Part shown: piece after piece, positions 8,996 through 18,287 of the stretch
Layout: each line of letters opens with the position of its first letter
Numbering within the stretch: position 1 is the stretch's first letter
Source of the DNA: Tildeniella nuda ZEHNDER 1965/U140
GTDB lineage: Bacteria; Cyanobacteriota; Cyanobacteriia; Leptolyngbyales; Leptolyngbyaceae
Length of the DNA stretch: 64,000 nt
Direction of reading: 5' to 3'
NCBI GenBank assembly: GCA_019358895.1
Contig: JAHHIG010000004.1
Span: forward strand, 293,009 to 357,008
The notes under the pieces: generated by a model
Database searches by the model: none
What the model was told of the DNA's origin: nothing
What the model saw: the letters and a program-made list of their open reading frames with translations, nothing else
Program-made: the position numbers and the translations under genes

Positions 8996-9877
8996 TTACG
9001 CCTCCTCTTTGACTTCTGTGATGCGAGTTTTGCGCTCCAAAATTTCTTTCAAGACAAGCGTCACAACTGCCAAAAGCCCTAATAAAACAGCGGCAGAGAA
9101 CGCAGCTTCCGTCTGATACTGCTTGTAAGCCTGCTCCACAAACAACGGCAGTGTCTGCGTTTTGCTGGCAATATTACCGGAGACAACGGAGATAGCACCA
9201 AATTCGCCCATCGCTCTAGCGTTGGTCAGCAATACTCCGTAGAGCAAGCCCCAACGAATACTCGGCAGCGTAACGCGCCAAAAAATCTGCCAGTTGTTGG
9301 CTCCTAAGGTTTGAGCCGCTTCCTCCTGATCGGTACCCGCTTCTTCAAGCACTGGAATGACTTCGCGTGCCACAAAGGGTAAGGTGACAAAGGCAGTTGC
9401 CAGCACCATCCCTGGAAGCGCAAAAATAATTTTAATGTTGTGTGCTTCCAGAAACGGTCCGAACCAGCCATTGCGTCCGTACAGCAACACAATCATCAAG
9501 CCCGCCACCACAGGTGACACTGAGAAGGGCACATCTAACAGGCTGATCACAAAGGCGCGACCAGGAAAGTGCTTGCGAGCAATCATCCAGGCAGCACACA
9601 GCCCAAACACTGTGTTCACTGGTACTGCGATCGCCGCAATGATGAATGTCAGCCATGCCGCGCTCTGGAACGCCGGATCACTCATGTTAGCGAAAAAAGG
9701 TCCGATCCCTTTGCTAAACGCTTGCACAAAGACGTTGAGCGCTGGAATGAACAGAATGAGGGTGAGATACAGCACCGCCACCGTAATCAACCCAATTTTT
9801 GACCAGTCACGCGGTTGCACCTCCACAGACTGGGAGGCAGTTGAGGACGCTTTTAATGATGATCCAAGATTAGCCAT
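8996..9877 (-). CDS. cysW: sulfate ABC transporter permease CysW
   Basis: CysW forms the inner-membrane channel for sulfate/thiosulfate import with CysT. The 293-residue sequence has six hydrophobic segments, and the EAA loop is recognisable (EEAGTDQEEAAQTLGANNWQIFWRVTLP). CysW-specific blocks include DVPFSVSPVVAGLMIVLLYG and NARAMGEFGAISVVSG. Start ATG 9877 overlaps the end of cysT by 8 bp, so the two are translationally coupled. The N-terminal 25 residues are soluble. Neither the ATPase CysA nor a binding protein is encoded in this window. Confidence 0.93.
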   Translation of the reverse strand: MANLGSSLKASSTASQSVEVQPRDWSKIGLITVAVLYLTLILFIPALNVFVQAFSKGIGPFFANMSDPAFQSAAWLTFIIAAIAVPVNTVFGLCAAWMIARKHFPGRAFVISLLDVPFSVSPVVAGLMIVLLYGRNGWFGPFLEAHNIKIIFALPGMVLATAFVTLPFVAREVIPVLEEAGTDQEEAAQTLGANNWQIFWRVTLPSIRWGLLYGVLLTNARAMGEFGAISVVSGNIASKTQTLPLFVEQAYKQYQTEAAFSAAVLLGLLAVVTLVLKEILERKTRITEVKEEA

Positions 9878-10721
9878 AACGACGACCCCACGCCTGTAGA
9901 AGATTAATGAGCACTAGTAACACGAGTGAAATGACTAGCAGCACGGCTCCAATGACAGTGGCACCTGCGTAATCGTATTGCTCTAACCGCTGAAAGACCA
10001 ATACAGGTGCAATCAAGTCTTTGTAAGGAGTATTGGACGACACGATCACAACCGAGCCGTACTCCCCTACCGCTCGTGAAAAGCCCAGAGCGATGCCAGT
10101 CAAAGCAGCAGGGACGATCGGAGGCAGGATAACTCGCCAGAAGGTTTGAAATTTGCTGGCTCCCAGACACCAGGCAGCTTCTTCAACATCTCGTTCTAAA
10201 TCTGCTAAGACAGGCTGCACCGTCCGCACAACGAAGGGTAGCGAGATCAGGAGCATGGCGATCGCCACCCCCCATTGGGTAAACGCAATCTTGATACCAA
10301 AGGGCGCAAAGAGGGAGCCAAGCCAGCCGTTTTCGCTGTAAACCGTTGCCAGCGTTAAGCCCGCGACGGATGTGGGCAGCGCAAACGGTAGGTCAACGGC
10401 AGCGTCAATTATGCGCTTAAACGGAAATTCATAGCGCACCAGCACCCAGGCAATGAGCAGCCCAAAAAGACCGTTTACAACGGCTGTAACGATCGCGGTG
10501 CCGAAGGTTACTTTATAAGCATCTATGGCGATCGGGCTAGTGGCGATGCTCCAAAAGCGCGCAGGTCCTTCAGTGCTGGCTTTGAGCAATAGGGCGATCG
10601 TCGGCAAAACCAACATCAAGAAAAGATAGGCTGTCGGCAGAATCCAAATCCAGGGAAGCCGCCCAACGATGCCCAACCAGTTACGCCAGGTTGGGGTGCG
10701 ATAAGAAGAGGTTGCAGCCAT
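9870..10721 (-). CDS. cysT: sulfate ABC transporter permease CysT
   Basis: CysT (CysU) is the second sulfate permease subunit, first in this three-gene operon. The 283-residue protein has six membrane segments and the EAA loop LERDVEEAAWCLGASKFQTFWRVILP. CysT markers are DLPFALPTSVAGLTLATVYSENGWLG and FSRAVGEYGSVVIVSSN. The ATG at 10721 is the first in frame, and the upstream 140 bp contain A/T-rich sequence and a palindrome doublet shared with the divergent gluconokinase. Regulation by a CysR/NtcA-type factor is possible, but I see no clear site. Confidence 0.93.
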   Translation of the reverse strand: MAATSSYRTPTWRNWLGIVGRLPWIWILPTAYLFLMLVLPTIALLLKASTEGPARFWSIATSPIAIDAYKVTFGTAIVTAVVNGLFGLLIAWVLVRYEFPFKRIIDAAVDLPFALPTSVAGLTLATVYSENGWLGSLFAPFGIKIAFTQWGVAIAMLLISLPFVVRTVQPVLADLERDVEEAAWCLGASKFQTFWRVILPPIVPAALTGIALGFSRAVGEYGSVVIVSSNTPYKDLIAPVLVFQRLEQYDYAGATVIGAVLLVISLVLLVLINLLQAWGRRYG

Positions 10722-10834
10722 AAGTGGAAAGCAGCCGTGCCGCTAGAATTTGTAAAGGGTAGCAGACTACAGTAGAAAATCTACGATAAGCAAGTAGGAA
10801 TACTGTACTTATCATACATGAAACGGGCTGGCGT

Positions 10835-10897
10835 AGAAACCCGGTTTCTGCACGAGAATAGACTGTGAGCCTCTATGCGTCCAGAAACCCGGTTTCT
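10835..10897. repeat. palindrome doublet AGAAACCCGGTTTCT (copy 1)
   Basis: Two 15-bp palindromes (10835-10849 and 10883-10897) are separated by 33 bp, with starts 48 bp apart. The same architecture, with identical spacing, recurs at 40368-40430. After the left palindrome of copy 1 comes GCACGAG; copy 2 read on the other strand has TGACGAG. It looks like a REP/REPIN-type mobile palindrome pair. Confidence 0.85.
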
Positions 10898-10924
10898 CTC
10901 AACAGCACGAGGTTGGCTTTAGTC

Positions 10925-11407
10925 ATGGTTATTCTGGTGATGGGTGTTTCTGGCTCTGGTAAAACGACGATCGGTACACTCCTAGCGGCTTCACTACACT
11001 GGCAGTTTCAGGATGCTGACAGCTTTCACCCTGCCGCCAACATTGAAAAAATGCGTCGTGGTCTTCCCTTAAGCGATGCCGATCGACTGCCGTGGCTGTT
11101 GGCAATGCAGCAGGCGATCGCCGATTGGCAGCAGGCAGGCATTCACATTGTCCTTGCCTGTTCGGCGCTCAAAGCTGAATATCGCCAACGCCTCAGTCAA
11201 TCATCGCCGATCAAGCAAGTCTATCTCAAAGGTTCCTTTGCACTCATTCAACAGCGCTTGCAGCAGCGACAGGGACATTACATGAAAGCAGATTTATTAC
11301 AAAGCCAGTTCGATAGCTTGGAAGAACCCATTAATGCCCTTTCGATCGACATTGACCAATCTCCAGAGGCGATCGTGGCAGAAATTAGACGATCGTTGAA
11401 TCTTTGA
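10925..11407 (+). CDS. gntK: gluconokinase
   Basis: Gluconokinase phosphorylates D-gluconate to 6-phosphogluconate, feeding the oxidative pentose-phosphate or Entner-Doudoroff route. The protein (160 residues from ATG 10925) has the P-loop GVSGSGKTT and the family blocks FQDADSFHP, NIEKMRRGLPLSDADRLPWL, VLACSALKAEYR and GHYMKADLLQSQFDSLE. The open frame extends upstream to a GTG at 10865, but those codons only translate a palindromic repeat, so I reject that start. It is a single-domain enzyme of normal length. Divergent from cysT. Confidence 0.92.
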   Translation: MVILVMGVSGSGKTTIGTLLAASLHWQFQDADSFHPAANIEKMRRGLPLSDADRLPWLLAMQQAIADWQQAGIHIVLACSALKAEYRQRLSQSSPIKQVYLKGSFALIQQRLQQRQGHYMKADLLQSQFDSLEEPINALSIDIDQSPEAIVAEIRRSLNL

Positions 11408-11496
11408 AAATGGTAGAAGGAGTTTTTGGTTGTTCGTTTTTAGTTGTTAGGAAAGAGAAGAGGGCGGAGTCAGTAGTCAGAAGCCACTCCAGCCAT

Positions 11497-11976
11497 TCAT
11501 GCCTCGTCCCTTCTCCACTGACTAAATGGATGCTTTGCCAAGTTCGAGTTAAAGTAGCGGGGATCGTCGGAGACTTCACGATCGATCCAATCCGGTAGCA
11601 CGATCGTCTGGCTGGCATCTGTCAGTTCCACCTCTGCCACAATCAATCCCTGGTTGTCGCCTTCAAATTCATCTACCTCCCAAAGCAAGCCCTCACACTC
11701 GATCGTGTACCGTTTTTTTTGAATCAACGGTGGATCGCACAGCGCCTGCAATAGTTCCAGCGCATCGTCTAACGGGATGGGATACTCAAACTCTGCCCGT
11801 GAGATGCCAGTGGTCGCGCCTTTAATGGTCAAGTAACCGTGCTCCCCAACGACCCGTACTCGCACCGTGCGCCCTGCGGTCGAGGCAATGTAGCCTTGAC
11901 AGTAGGGAATGCCTGTTGCAAGCGATCGCCATGCGTCGCCCTTGACAAGAAATTTGCGCTCGATCTCAACTGGCAT
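11497..11976 (-). CDS. CYTH-domain triphosphate tunnel metalloenzyme
   Basis: This 159-residue protein opens with the CYTH signature EIERKFLV (ExExK, residues 4-11). Further tunnel strands follow (CQGYIASTAGRTVRVRVVGEHGYLTIKG, RAEFEYPIP, KKRYTIECEGLLWEVDEFEGDNQGLIVAEVEL). Family members hydrolyse inorganic triphosphate or act as class IV adenylate cyclases; a short single-domain bacterial form is most often a tripolyphosphatase, so that is my inference. It is followed by fructokinase in the opposite order on the same strand, with STRRs just upstream of its ATG. Confidence 0.88.
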   Translation of the reverse strand: MPVEIERKFLVKGDAWRSLATGIPYCQGYIASTAGRTVRVRVVGEHGYLTIKGATTGISRAEFEYPIPLDDALELLQALCDPPLIQKKRYTIECEGLLWEVDEFEGDNQGLIVAEVELTDASQTIVLPDWIDREVSDDPRYFNSNLAKHPFSQWRRDEA

Positions 11977-11977
11977 A

Positions 11978-12192
11978 AAGGTGAGGAGTGAGGGGTAAGG
12001 TGAGAGGGGTAAGGGAGTGAAGAGAGTTTTGAGTTTTAAGTTGAACCAGTTGTTGGTTGTTGGTTGATTGTTAGTGCACGAGCCTTTCCTGACTCCTTCT
12101 AAAAACTAAAAACTAAAAACCAACAACTCCCTTGCCTTTAGCTCTTAGCCTTCAGCCTTTCAACTCCTCACTCCTCACCCCTCTCATCTCAC
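11978..12192. repeat. STRR clusters between CYTH and fructokinase genes
   Basis: Purine-rich GGTGAGGAGTGAGG units (11980-12020), TTGTTGG units (~12048-12075), AAAACTA units (~12100-12122) and CTCACTC units (12163-12185) fill the gap almost completely. No gene or promoter is distinguishable. Confidence 0.8.
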
Positions 12193-12194
12193 TG

Positions 12195-13178
12195 CTACCC
12201 CGGTTGTTGATGCAAATAGAGAAACGCTTCCACTTCCGCAGCAGTGGGTTGGGCAGCGATCGCGCCAGGACGGGTTGTAGTCAAAGCACCCATCGCGCTG
12301 GCGTAGTTGACAATGCCTTTCACCACATCGGGATCGGCGAGCGTTTGAAGATCATGCTGACAGAGTTGGTGCAGTAATCCTGCGACAAAGCTATCACCCG
12401 CGCCAGTAGTGTCTTCTACTTCAATGTTAAAGGCGGGAATGCTACCCTCATTTCCACCTAAGTAGTAAGCACAGCCTTTTTCGCCTGCGGTCACCAAAAC
12501 ACCTTCAACACTGCCGAGACGGTGAGCAATCACGCCGGGATCGGTTGTTTCGTACAGCCATTCTGCTTCTTCATCGGACAGCTTGAGAAAATCGGCGTGG
12601 CGAATCAAATCATGAATGAGCGGCAGAGCAGTTGCTTCATCGTGCCAGAAAACGGGTCGCCAGTTGACATCAACCAAAATTTTGACAAAGTGCTGGTCGG
12701 CAAACTGTAGTGCGCGCTCGATCGCGGCTCGACTGTCAGGATAGGCTAGTTCCAAGGTGCCCAAAATCAGGAAATCTGCCGTTTCAAATTGGGCGATCGG
12801 TAGCTGGTCAGCCTGGAGATGCGTGTCGGCAAAGACCGCTGTATCGTACTTGCCAAAGCCTGCAAACGTGCGATCGCCCGTGAGCGATCGCACTACATAG
12901 ACGGCGCGAGTGGGTGCTGTGGGATGACGCTGAATCCCGGTGCTATCAACGCCGATCGCCTGCAAAAGCTCTACCAACCCTATACCCAGGTCATCCTGAC
13001 CAACGCAGCCAATGAATCCAGTTGGCGTGCCCAACTTCGCCAGCCCACAAGCAACGTTGGCAGGTGCACCACCAGGATAAGGTGTCCAAGATTTCACCTG
13101 TTCAAGCGGCATTCCTGGCTGATCTGCCAAAAAGTCATACAACACCTCGCCGAGGCAAAGAACGCGTGGCTGGCTCAC
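12195..13178 (-). CDS. PfkB-family fructokinase
   Basis: This 327-residue ribokinase-fold enzyme probably phosphorylates fructose. N-terminal GEVLYDFL and the glycine-rich substrate motif YPGGAPANVACGLAKLG (PfkB signature 1) are present. The second signature DTTGAGDSFVAGLLHQL carries catalytic Asp and the anion hole near residue 255. The SVEGVLVTAGEKGCAYY strand also fits. The fructose assignment rests on resemblance to fructokinases (GEVLYDFLAD, PTRAVYV), not a diagnostic residue. Start ATG 13178. Cytosolic; flanked by STRRs on its 3' side. Confidence 0.85.
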   Translation of the reverse strand: MSQPRVLCLGEVLYDFLADQPGMPLEQVKSWTPYPGGAPANVACGLAKLGTPTGFIGCVGQDDLGIGLVELLQAIGVDSTGIQRHPTAPTRAVYVVRSLTGDRTFAGFGKYDTAVFADTHLQADQLPIAQFETADFLILGTLELAYPDSRAAIERALQFADQHFVKILVDVNWRPVFWHDEATALPLIHDLIRHADFLKLSDEEAEWLYETTDPGVIAHRLGSVEGVLVTAGEKGCAYYLGGNEGSIPAFNIEVEDTTGAGDSFVAGLLHQLCQHDLQTLADPDVVKGIVNYASAMGALTTTRPGAIAAQPTAAEVEAFLYLHQQPG

Positions 13179-13529
13179 AATAATATTCCTTTACAAACTA
13201 ATAGCAGGGTATCAGACAGCTAGAACGACGGTATAACCTCGTCTGCAAATCAAGCGAAAGCAAAACAAATGTAACGACTGGTGCTGCTGACGGGTCTTTA
13301 AAGATTAGTCTTCACAAAACGCTACTACTATGAGCTTGCCTAGCTTCACAATAGGCTATTCTACCGAAAAGCCCTCTTAACCGGAAATTGGTTGCTGCAA
13401 GGCTGTGGCAAACCCGTAAATTTCCTTAGATTGCTTTTGCACACTTGCACTAAAATCCTGGGATTTACCGTAGGGAAGAATTCTATCAATGAAGTTAAAT
13501 CAGGACATCTTCGCTTGAGGGTTGTTGCT
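13179..13529. other. intergenic region, nothing recognised
   Basis: This 351-bp gap separates the divergent fructokinase and hypothetical genes. The hypothetical gene's frame stays open upstream to 13392, but the residues there look non-coding. I recognise no promoter, RNA or repeat. Confidence 0.4.
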
Positions 13530-13838
13530 ATGTCTCTGGAATTAACCGTTGAAGATTCGCTCCTGCTCGAAAAACACCGAATAGAGCGTCTTCGGTCTTT
13601 CTTTGCCGATACGTTGGCAAAATGCTTTCTGCACCTTGATCAAACGAACGTACTGACGATCCACTGCTCAGAACCCTGGCTGGTTGACCAGTTGTTGAGT
13701 GAGATCGAGCAGCTTCGCTGGTATGTCTGGGTTGTGGTCGGGGCACAGCGCCTCTCACTCTGTTTTGCCCAAGAAGAAATTTATCGAACATCAACACGTA
13801 AACCGAGCAAAAAATCTCAGCGCTTGCACACAGCTTAA
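13530..13838 (+). CDS. conserved hypothetical protein
   Basis: I do not recognise this 102-residue protein. I choose the ATG at 13530 (MSLELTVEDSLLLEKHR); the upstream extension to 13392 is Cys/Leu-rich and unlike coding sequence. The middle region FHLDQTNVLTIHCSEPWLVDQLLSEIEQLRWYVWVVVGAQRLSL alternates helix and strand, suggesting a small alpha/beta fold. There are no membrane segments. The C-terminus is basic (RKPSKKSQR). The gene stands alone, followed by repeats. Confidence 0.5.
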   Translation: MSLELTVEDSLLLEKHRIERLRSFFADTLAKCFLHLDQTNVLTIHCSEPWLVDQLLSEIEQLRWYVWVVVGAQRLSLCFAQEEIYRTSTRKPSKKSQRLHTA

Positions 13839-14035
13839 AACTGGTGAAAAGACAGGCTCAAACTTTAGGAAAGCAATTACAGAAAGCCGTTGCTAACCCT
13901 GCACTCATGGCTGAGAGCCACGGCTTGCTTCCGTAAGCGGTTGTTGAAGGTTCAATGCTAATAATGTGCGTTTATGGAGCGATCCTAAGTAATACCATTT
14001 CACTAAACTGTAGCTACACAGGCAGGCTTCGACTG

Positions 14036-14187
14036 GCAGTCAGCGGTCAGCGGTCAGCAGCAAAAATGAATCTGTAGGGTGATTTTATAGAATTGGTACA
14101 AATCGTGAGAAGCAATATTGATATCAAGTAGTCAGCTATCAGCGGTCAGCGGTTGGAGAAAAGCTGATAGCTGACCGCTGACCGCTC
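14036..14187. repeat. heptamer clusters including a fold-back
   Basis: GCAGTCA/GCGGTCA units occur at 14036-14061. At 14130-14153 a direct cluster is followed by an inverted cluster (14162-14187) that can pair with it in shifted register. The preceding 14021-14033 copy of GGCAGGCTTCGAC matches the repeat at 907. The region 13839-14433 contains no gene I can support. Confidence 0.75.
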
Positions 14188-14433
14188 AATGCTTAAGTTC
14201 TGCTCACAACCAATTTGGGACTGCTATAGAGGATGAGGGGTTTGAGATGCTTGTTTAGCGTTGCATCTAAGACTGACTCAGCGACCTATGTCGCGATCGC
14301 GGCACACGTTCACCCGATCGAATGACTCCTTCGGGTGGAGCAAATCAGTTGCGTGTTGAGGGAAACTATATCTGTGAAGATTACATGAAGCAAAGGTTTA
14401 CAGCCAACCTTCATGAGCAGAAGAGGTTCCCCA

Positions 14434-14637
14434 ATGCCATTACCAAACTATTCAACCCCGTTCACGATCGCTCAGGTCATCGATCGTATCGTGCGCTCCG
14501 GCAGAATTACCCGCGTTGATGAAAATTACTTTCTGCATGCAATGGTTGCTGGTACGCCACTGAGCCATGAAGAGCAAAGCCAGGTCAGAAACCTCTTTGA
14601 CCGTCTGCAAATGGGTCTTTTGCAGGTCGTTGATTAA
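14434..14637 (+). CDS. small conserved hypothetical protein
   Basis: This 67-residue protein has no known function. ATG 14434 (MPLPNYSTPFTIAQVIDRIVRSGRITR) is preferred over ATG 14413 because the preceding MSRRGSP is part of the Shine-Dalgarno-like AGAAGAGG region. The sequence is helical with a VDENYFLHAMVAGTPLSHEEQSQVRNLFDRLQMG block resembling small cyanobacterial regulators of unknown role. It overlaps the 3' end of the convergent histidine kinase gene by 4 bp. Confidence 0.65.
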   Translation: MPLPNYSTPFTIAQVIDRIVRSGRITRVDENYFLHAMVAGTPLSHEEQSQVRNLFDRLQMGLLQVVD

Positions 14638-17600
14638 CATGCTTGAGGGCTGAGTGTCGGCAAGGTTGTCTCTGCCAAGGAACATTTGAGTAAGGGCAGT
14701 TGAATGGAAAAGTGCGTCCAACCGTTGCTGCTCTCAACTAGAATAACCCCTTCAAGCTGCATGATTAGACGCTGGACTAAGGCAAGTCCCAGTCCTGTTC
14801 CTCCTTGTTTCCACGGATCGGCATTGGGAACGCGATAAAACTTCTCAAAAATGTGTGGTAACTCTGTGATGGGAATTTCCGCTTGATTGCTGATCGTGAA
14901 GATGACGTGTGCCGCTGCATCACCCAATGCAGTGTCGGAGTATGCAGTATCAGAGTGATCACAGTTCACTGCTAGCGTTACTGCGTTGCCAGGCGAGGTG
15001 TACTTGCAGGCATTATTTAGCAATTCTGCCAGTACTCTCTGTAAAGTTGCTCTGTCCGTGGTGATTGCAGGTAGATGCGTCGGTAGCTGTACGCTCAGCC
15101 TTTGTTCTCGATCGCTGGTACGCGAATAAAACGGTTCAACCATTGTGGTGACACACGCCAGTAAGTCAACGGTTTCAAGCGAAACGGGATAGGCTGATGC
15201 CTCTAAGCGCTGCAAGTCAAGCAAGTCGTTAATAAGTTCAATCTCGCGTGAGCATTCCGATTGCAGAATGTTGAGGTAACGCGCTTGGCGATCGGGGGCT
15301 GAGACCGTTTTCAGCATATGAATTGCCATCTTCATATTCGACATCGGTGTTCGCAGTTCATGAGACACCGTGCTGAGGAAGTCGTCTTTGAGCTGATTGA
15401 GTTCTTCTAACGCCGCGACTTGCGCCTGAGCAGCCTGGTAGAGCCGTGCTTGACGAATGGCGATCGCGCATTGATTTGCCACTTGCTGCACCAGTCGAAT
15501 TTCCTGGCTTGTAAACGTGTCGCCAAAGGGACGAAATAACCATAAATCGCCCATGACTCCCTGGTCGTCCACCATCGGACATGCCAAAATGGCGTGCTGA
15601 CTGCCCAACAGTCGTGGGCGGCTAGGGTGGGTGCGGCAAAACTGGAAGCATTGTTCCCGCAAAAGCCAATCGTAGACATCAGAAAGGTCGTCCATCTTGA
15701 TGGTTGTGCCATTGGCAGCGGGTAGATCGGAGCGGATGTGCTCGTAGCAAACCGTGGACGTGCGGCGCTCAAGATCGTAGAGTGCGGCATCACAGCCCAT
15801 GATCTCAAGACCCGATGCCAGTTCTTGAACGGCAGTATGTAAGATTCGGTCTTCATCAAGACTATCGCGGACAGAGTCTGTGATCCGCTTGAGGGTCGCT
15901 TCAAACCGTAGTGCTTGTTGAAGTTGCGCCGTGCGATCGTGTACCTGAGCTTCTAGCGCTGTGTTGAGCTGCTGGACTTGACGATACAGTTCTGACTGTT
16001 GAATGGCGATCGCAACCTGGGTTGCCAGTTGTTCTAGCAGCCCTATTTCGTAAGTTTCCCAGTGCCGTTCGGTCGAGCACTGCTGAGCGACCAGCACACC
16101 CCAAATAGTATTGCCATGCAGAATGGGCACCGCTAACACAGCTTTTACCTGCCATGCTTCCAAAAAGCGCTGCAAAGCACTGTCTGAATCAAGCTCTTGA
16201 GCCTTAGCCCAGACCACAACTTCACCCTGCTGCTGCGCCTCTAACGTATGCTGCACCCAGTTGTCCTGAACCCTCAGTCCCAACATTGACTGCCAGTTCG
16301 CATCGACAGACTCAGCCGTAATCCGACCACTGTTTTTTTGTTCCACCTCAAAGAGGACAACTCGATCGGCTTTTAAGAACTGTTGCACTTCTGAAACGGT
16401 GGTGTTGAGCGTTTCCTCCAAATCCAGGGAGGTGCGAATCCGTTGCGCGATCGCGCTCATTAACCGCTCCCGCTCCGCTTGCTGGCTCAATGCTTCCTCA
16501 AAGCGTTTGCGATCGGTCGTGTCCATCGAAATGCCAAGCGTCCGTGTGGGCTGCCCCATTTCGTCGTGGAACGTGTGGCTCCGCTCTGAAATCCAGCGAA
16601 TGCTACCATCTGGTTGAATAATGCGAAATTCCTTGCTGTAGTTCGTTGCCTGTTGCGTTTGCTGAATCGTGTGCTGCAGTACGGCGGCGCGATCGTCGGG
16701 ATGAATACACTCCAGAAACGCCTCGTTCGTTCCATCAAATGTGCCTGGTGCAAAGCCGTAGAGCTGTTCGCAGCTATCAGACCATTTCACTGTATTGCGG
16801 TGTGGCTCGTAGTCCCAAATGCCCATCTGCGTTGTTTCCAACGTAAGCTTGAGACGCTCCTGACTCTCTAATAGTGCGGCTTCTGCTTGTTTTCGCTCTG
16901 TAATGTCTTTAGTGAAACAGTGAAACCCAATGAGTCGATCGTGCCAGTCATACGCCGCTACCATGACCTTCTCGCTGTAGAACGTCGAGCCATCTTTGCG
17001 TACGCTCATGCTCTCAACTTCAGCTTTGCCCTCAATCATCATCTGCTGATACGCAGTCACAACCACTGCAATATCATTAGGATGAACGGTCTGCTGCCAG
17101 GACATGCCAATCATTTCTTCTTGTTGATAGCCTAGCGCTGCGGCATAAGCCCGGTTAAGCGCGATGTAGTGACCATTAATATCCAGACGAGCAATGCCCT
17201 CAACGGCGTTACCCAGAGCGGTACTCATTTCTAACAGCTCTGCTTGCGCTTGCTTACGCTCAGTGACATCCAAGAAGAACACGGACATCCCGTCAGCGCA
17301 GGGAGATAGCCGGACATCAAACCACGCATTAAGGGACGGATGGAATTCCTCGAAGGTGACGGGCACCTGATGTTCCATCGCTCTGTGATACTCCCGATCG
17401 AAGACAGAGCCGACGATATCGGGGAATACATCCCAAAGGCATTGTCCCAGAAGTGCCTCTCGCGATCGCTGACACAATTGCGCTGCCTGCTGATTTACGT
17501 AGGTCAGTCGCCATTGTTTATCTAAAGACATGAACGCTTCAGTGATGCTTTCCAGCAGCGTCACTGTCTGACGATTAGCAATGAGGAGCGCTTCTTCGGC

Positions 17601-18287
17601 TCGTTTGCGCTCGGTAATATCATGACAGTTAATCACGACACCATTGATCGCGGGTACATCCAGCAGGCACGTTGCCACTGCCTCAAAGAACAGCCAGGAG
17701 CCATCACGGTTTCGCACACGATATTCGATCGCAGGTTGGCTCACTTTGGGCTGTTCGATCGCCTGTTCTAGCACCGTCACAATGATGGGAATATCGTCGG
17801 GATGGACAAACTCGGCTGTGCTGTAGCCAACCACATCCTGAATGGTATAGCCCAGCAGTTTTGCGGCTGAGGGGCTGCAATAGCGAAAAGTGCCCTTCCG
17901 ATCCAACACCACGATAATGTCGGTGGCGTTTTCGATGAGCGATCGAAACCGTTGTTCGCTTTCCTGAAGTGCTTTTTCGGCGCGTCTACGCTCGATATTT
18001 TCTTGCTGCAACCGACTGTTGGTACTGAGCAAATCAGCCGTCCGCTCCATCATAAGTTCTTCAAGCGATTTGAAATAGTGGCTACGGTCAGCGCCAACCG
18101 AGCCACTGTGGACTGGATCACCCAGAAGCGATCGACAGAGTGTTTTAAGCTCTACTTGCTGCTGCTCGGCTTCTGCTGCCAATAGGATCTGCTGCATCCG
18201 CTCAAACGCGACATCACTCTTACAGCACTCGCGCAAGCGTTCAAGATGTTCAGGTTTCATAGCATGGCTGGGGCGTACAACGACCAT
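14634..18287 (-). CDS. PAS/GAF sensor histidine kinase (4 PAS, 2 GAF)
   Basis: This 1217-residue soluble kinase has a helical N-terminus (1-105), then four PAS/PAC units (about 107-230, 234-355, 360-480, 483-605), each closing in ITERK/TDRK-type linkers. Two GAF domains follow (about 610-790 and 810-980), then HisKA with phospho-His in STVSHELRTP. The HATPase has N-box LLNNACKYTS and G-boxes GGTGLGLALV. No receiver or membrane segment is present. GAF1 lacks a bilin-binding Cys; GAF2 has FCRTHPSRP but not a canonical CH motif. Signal and partner regulator are unknown. Start GTC-preceded ATG 18287 or ATG 18260. Confidence 0.9.
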   Translation of the reverse strand: MVVVRPSHAMKPEHLERLRECCKSDVAFERMQQILLAAEAEQQQVELKTLCRSLLGDPVHSGSVGADRSHYFKSLEELMMERTADLLSTNSRLQQENIERRRAEKALQESEQRFRSLIENATDIIVVLDRKGTFRYCSPSAAKLLGYTIQDVVGYSTAEFVHPDDIPIIVTVLEQAIEQPKVSQPAIEYRVRNRDGSWLFFEAVATCLLDVPAINGVVINCHDITERKRAEEALLIANRQTVTLLESITEAFMSLDKQWRLTYVNQQAAQLCQRSREALLGQCLWDVFPDIVGSVFDREYHRAMEHQVPVTFEEFHPSLNAWFDVRLSPCADGMSVFFLDVTERKQAQAELLEMSTALGNAVEGIARLDINGHYIALNRAYAAALGYQQEEMIGMSWQQTVHPNDIAVVVTAYQQMMIEGKAEVESMSVRKDGSTFYSEKVMVAAYDWHDRLIGFHCFTKDITERKQAEAALLESQERLKLTLETTQMGIWDYEPHRNTVKWSDSCEQLYGFAPGTFDGTNEAFLECIHPDDRAAVLQHTIQQTQQATNYSKEFRIIQPDGSIRWISERSHTFHDEMGQPTRTLGISMDTTDRKRFEEALSQQAERERLMSAIAQRIRTSLDLEETLNTTVSEVQQFLKADRVVLFEVEQKNSGRITAESVDANWQSMLGLRVQDNWVQHTLEAQQQGEVVVWAKAQELDSDSALQRFLEAWQVKAVLAVPILHGNTIWGVLVAQQCSTERHWETYEIGLLEQLATQVAIAIQQSELYRQVQQLNTALEAQVHDRTAQLQQALRFEATLKRITDSVRDSLDEDRILHTAVQELASGLEIMGCDAALYDLERRTSTVCYEHIRSDLPAANGTTIKMDDLSDVYDWLLREQCFQFCRTHPSRPRLLGSQHAILACPMVDDQGVMGDLWLFRPFGDTFTSQEIRLVQQVANQCAIAIRQARLYQAAQAQVAALEELNQLKDDFLSTVSHELRTPMSNMKMAIHMLKTVSAPDRQARYLNILQSECSREIELINDLLDLQRLEASAYPVSLETVDLLACVTTMVEPFYSRTSDREQRLSVQLPTHLPAITTDRATLQRVLAELLNNACKYTSPGNAVTLAVNCDHSDTAYSDTALGDAAAHVIFTISNQAEIPITELPHIFEKFYRVPNADPWKQGGTGLGLALVQRLIMQLEGVILVESSNGWTHFSIQLPLLKCSLAETTLPTLSPQAC

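Noticed and set aside
10865..10924. GTG start upstream of gluconokinase
   Set aside because: These codons translate a palindromic repeat; the P-loop begins right after ATG 10925.
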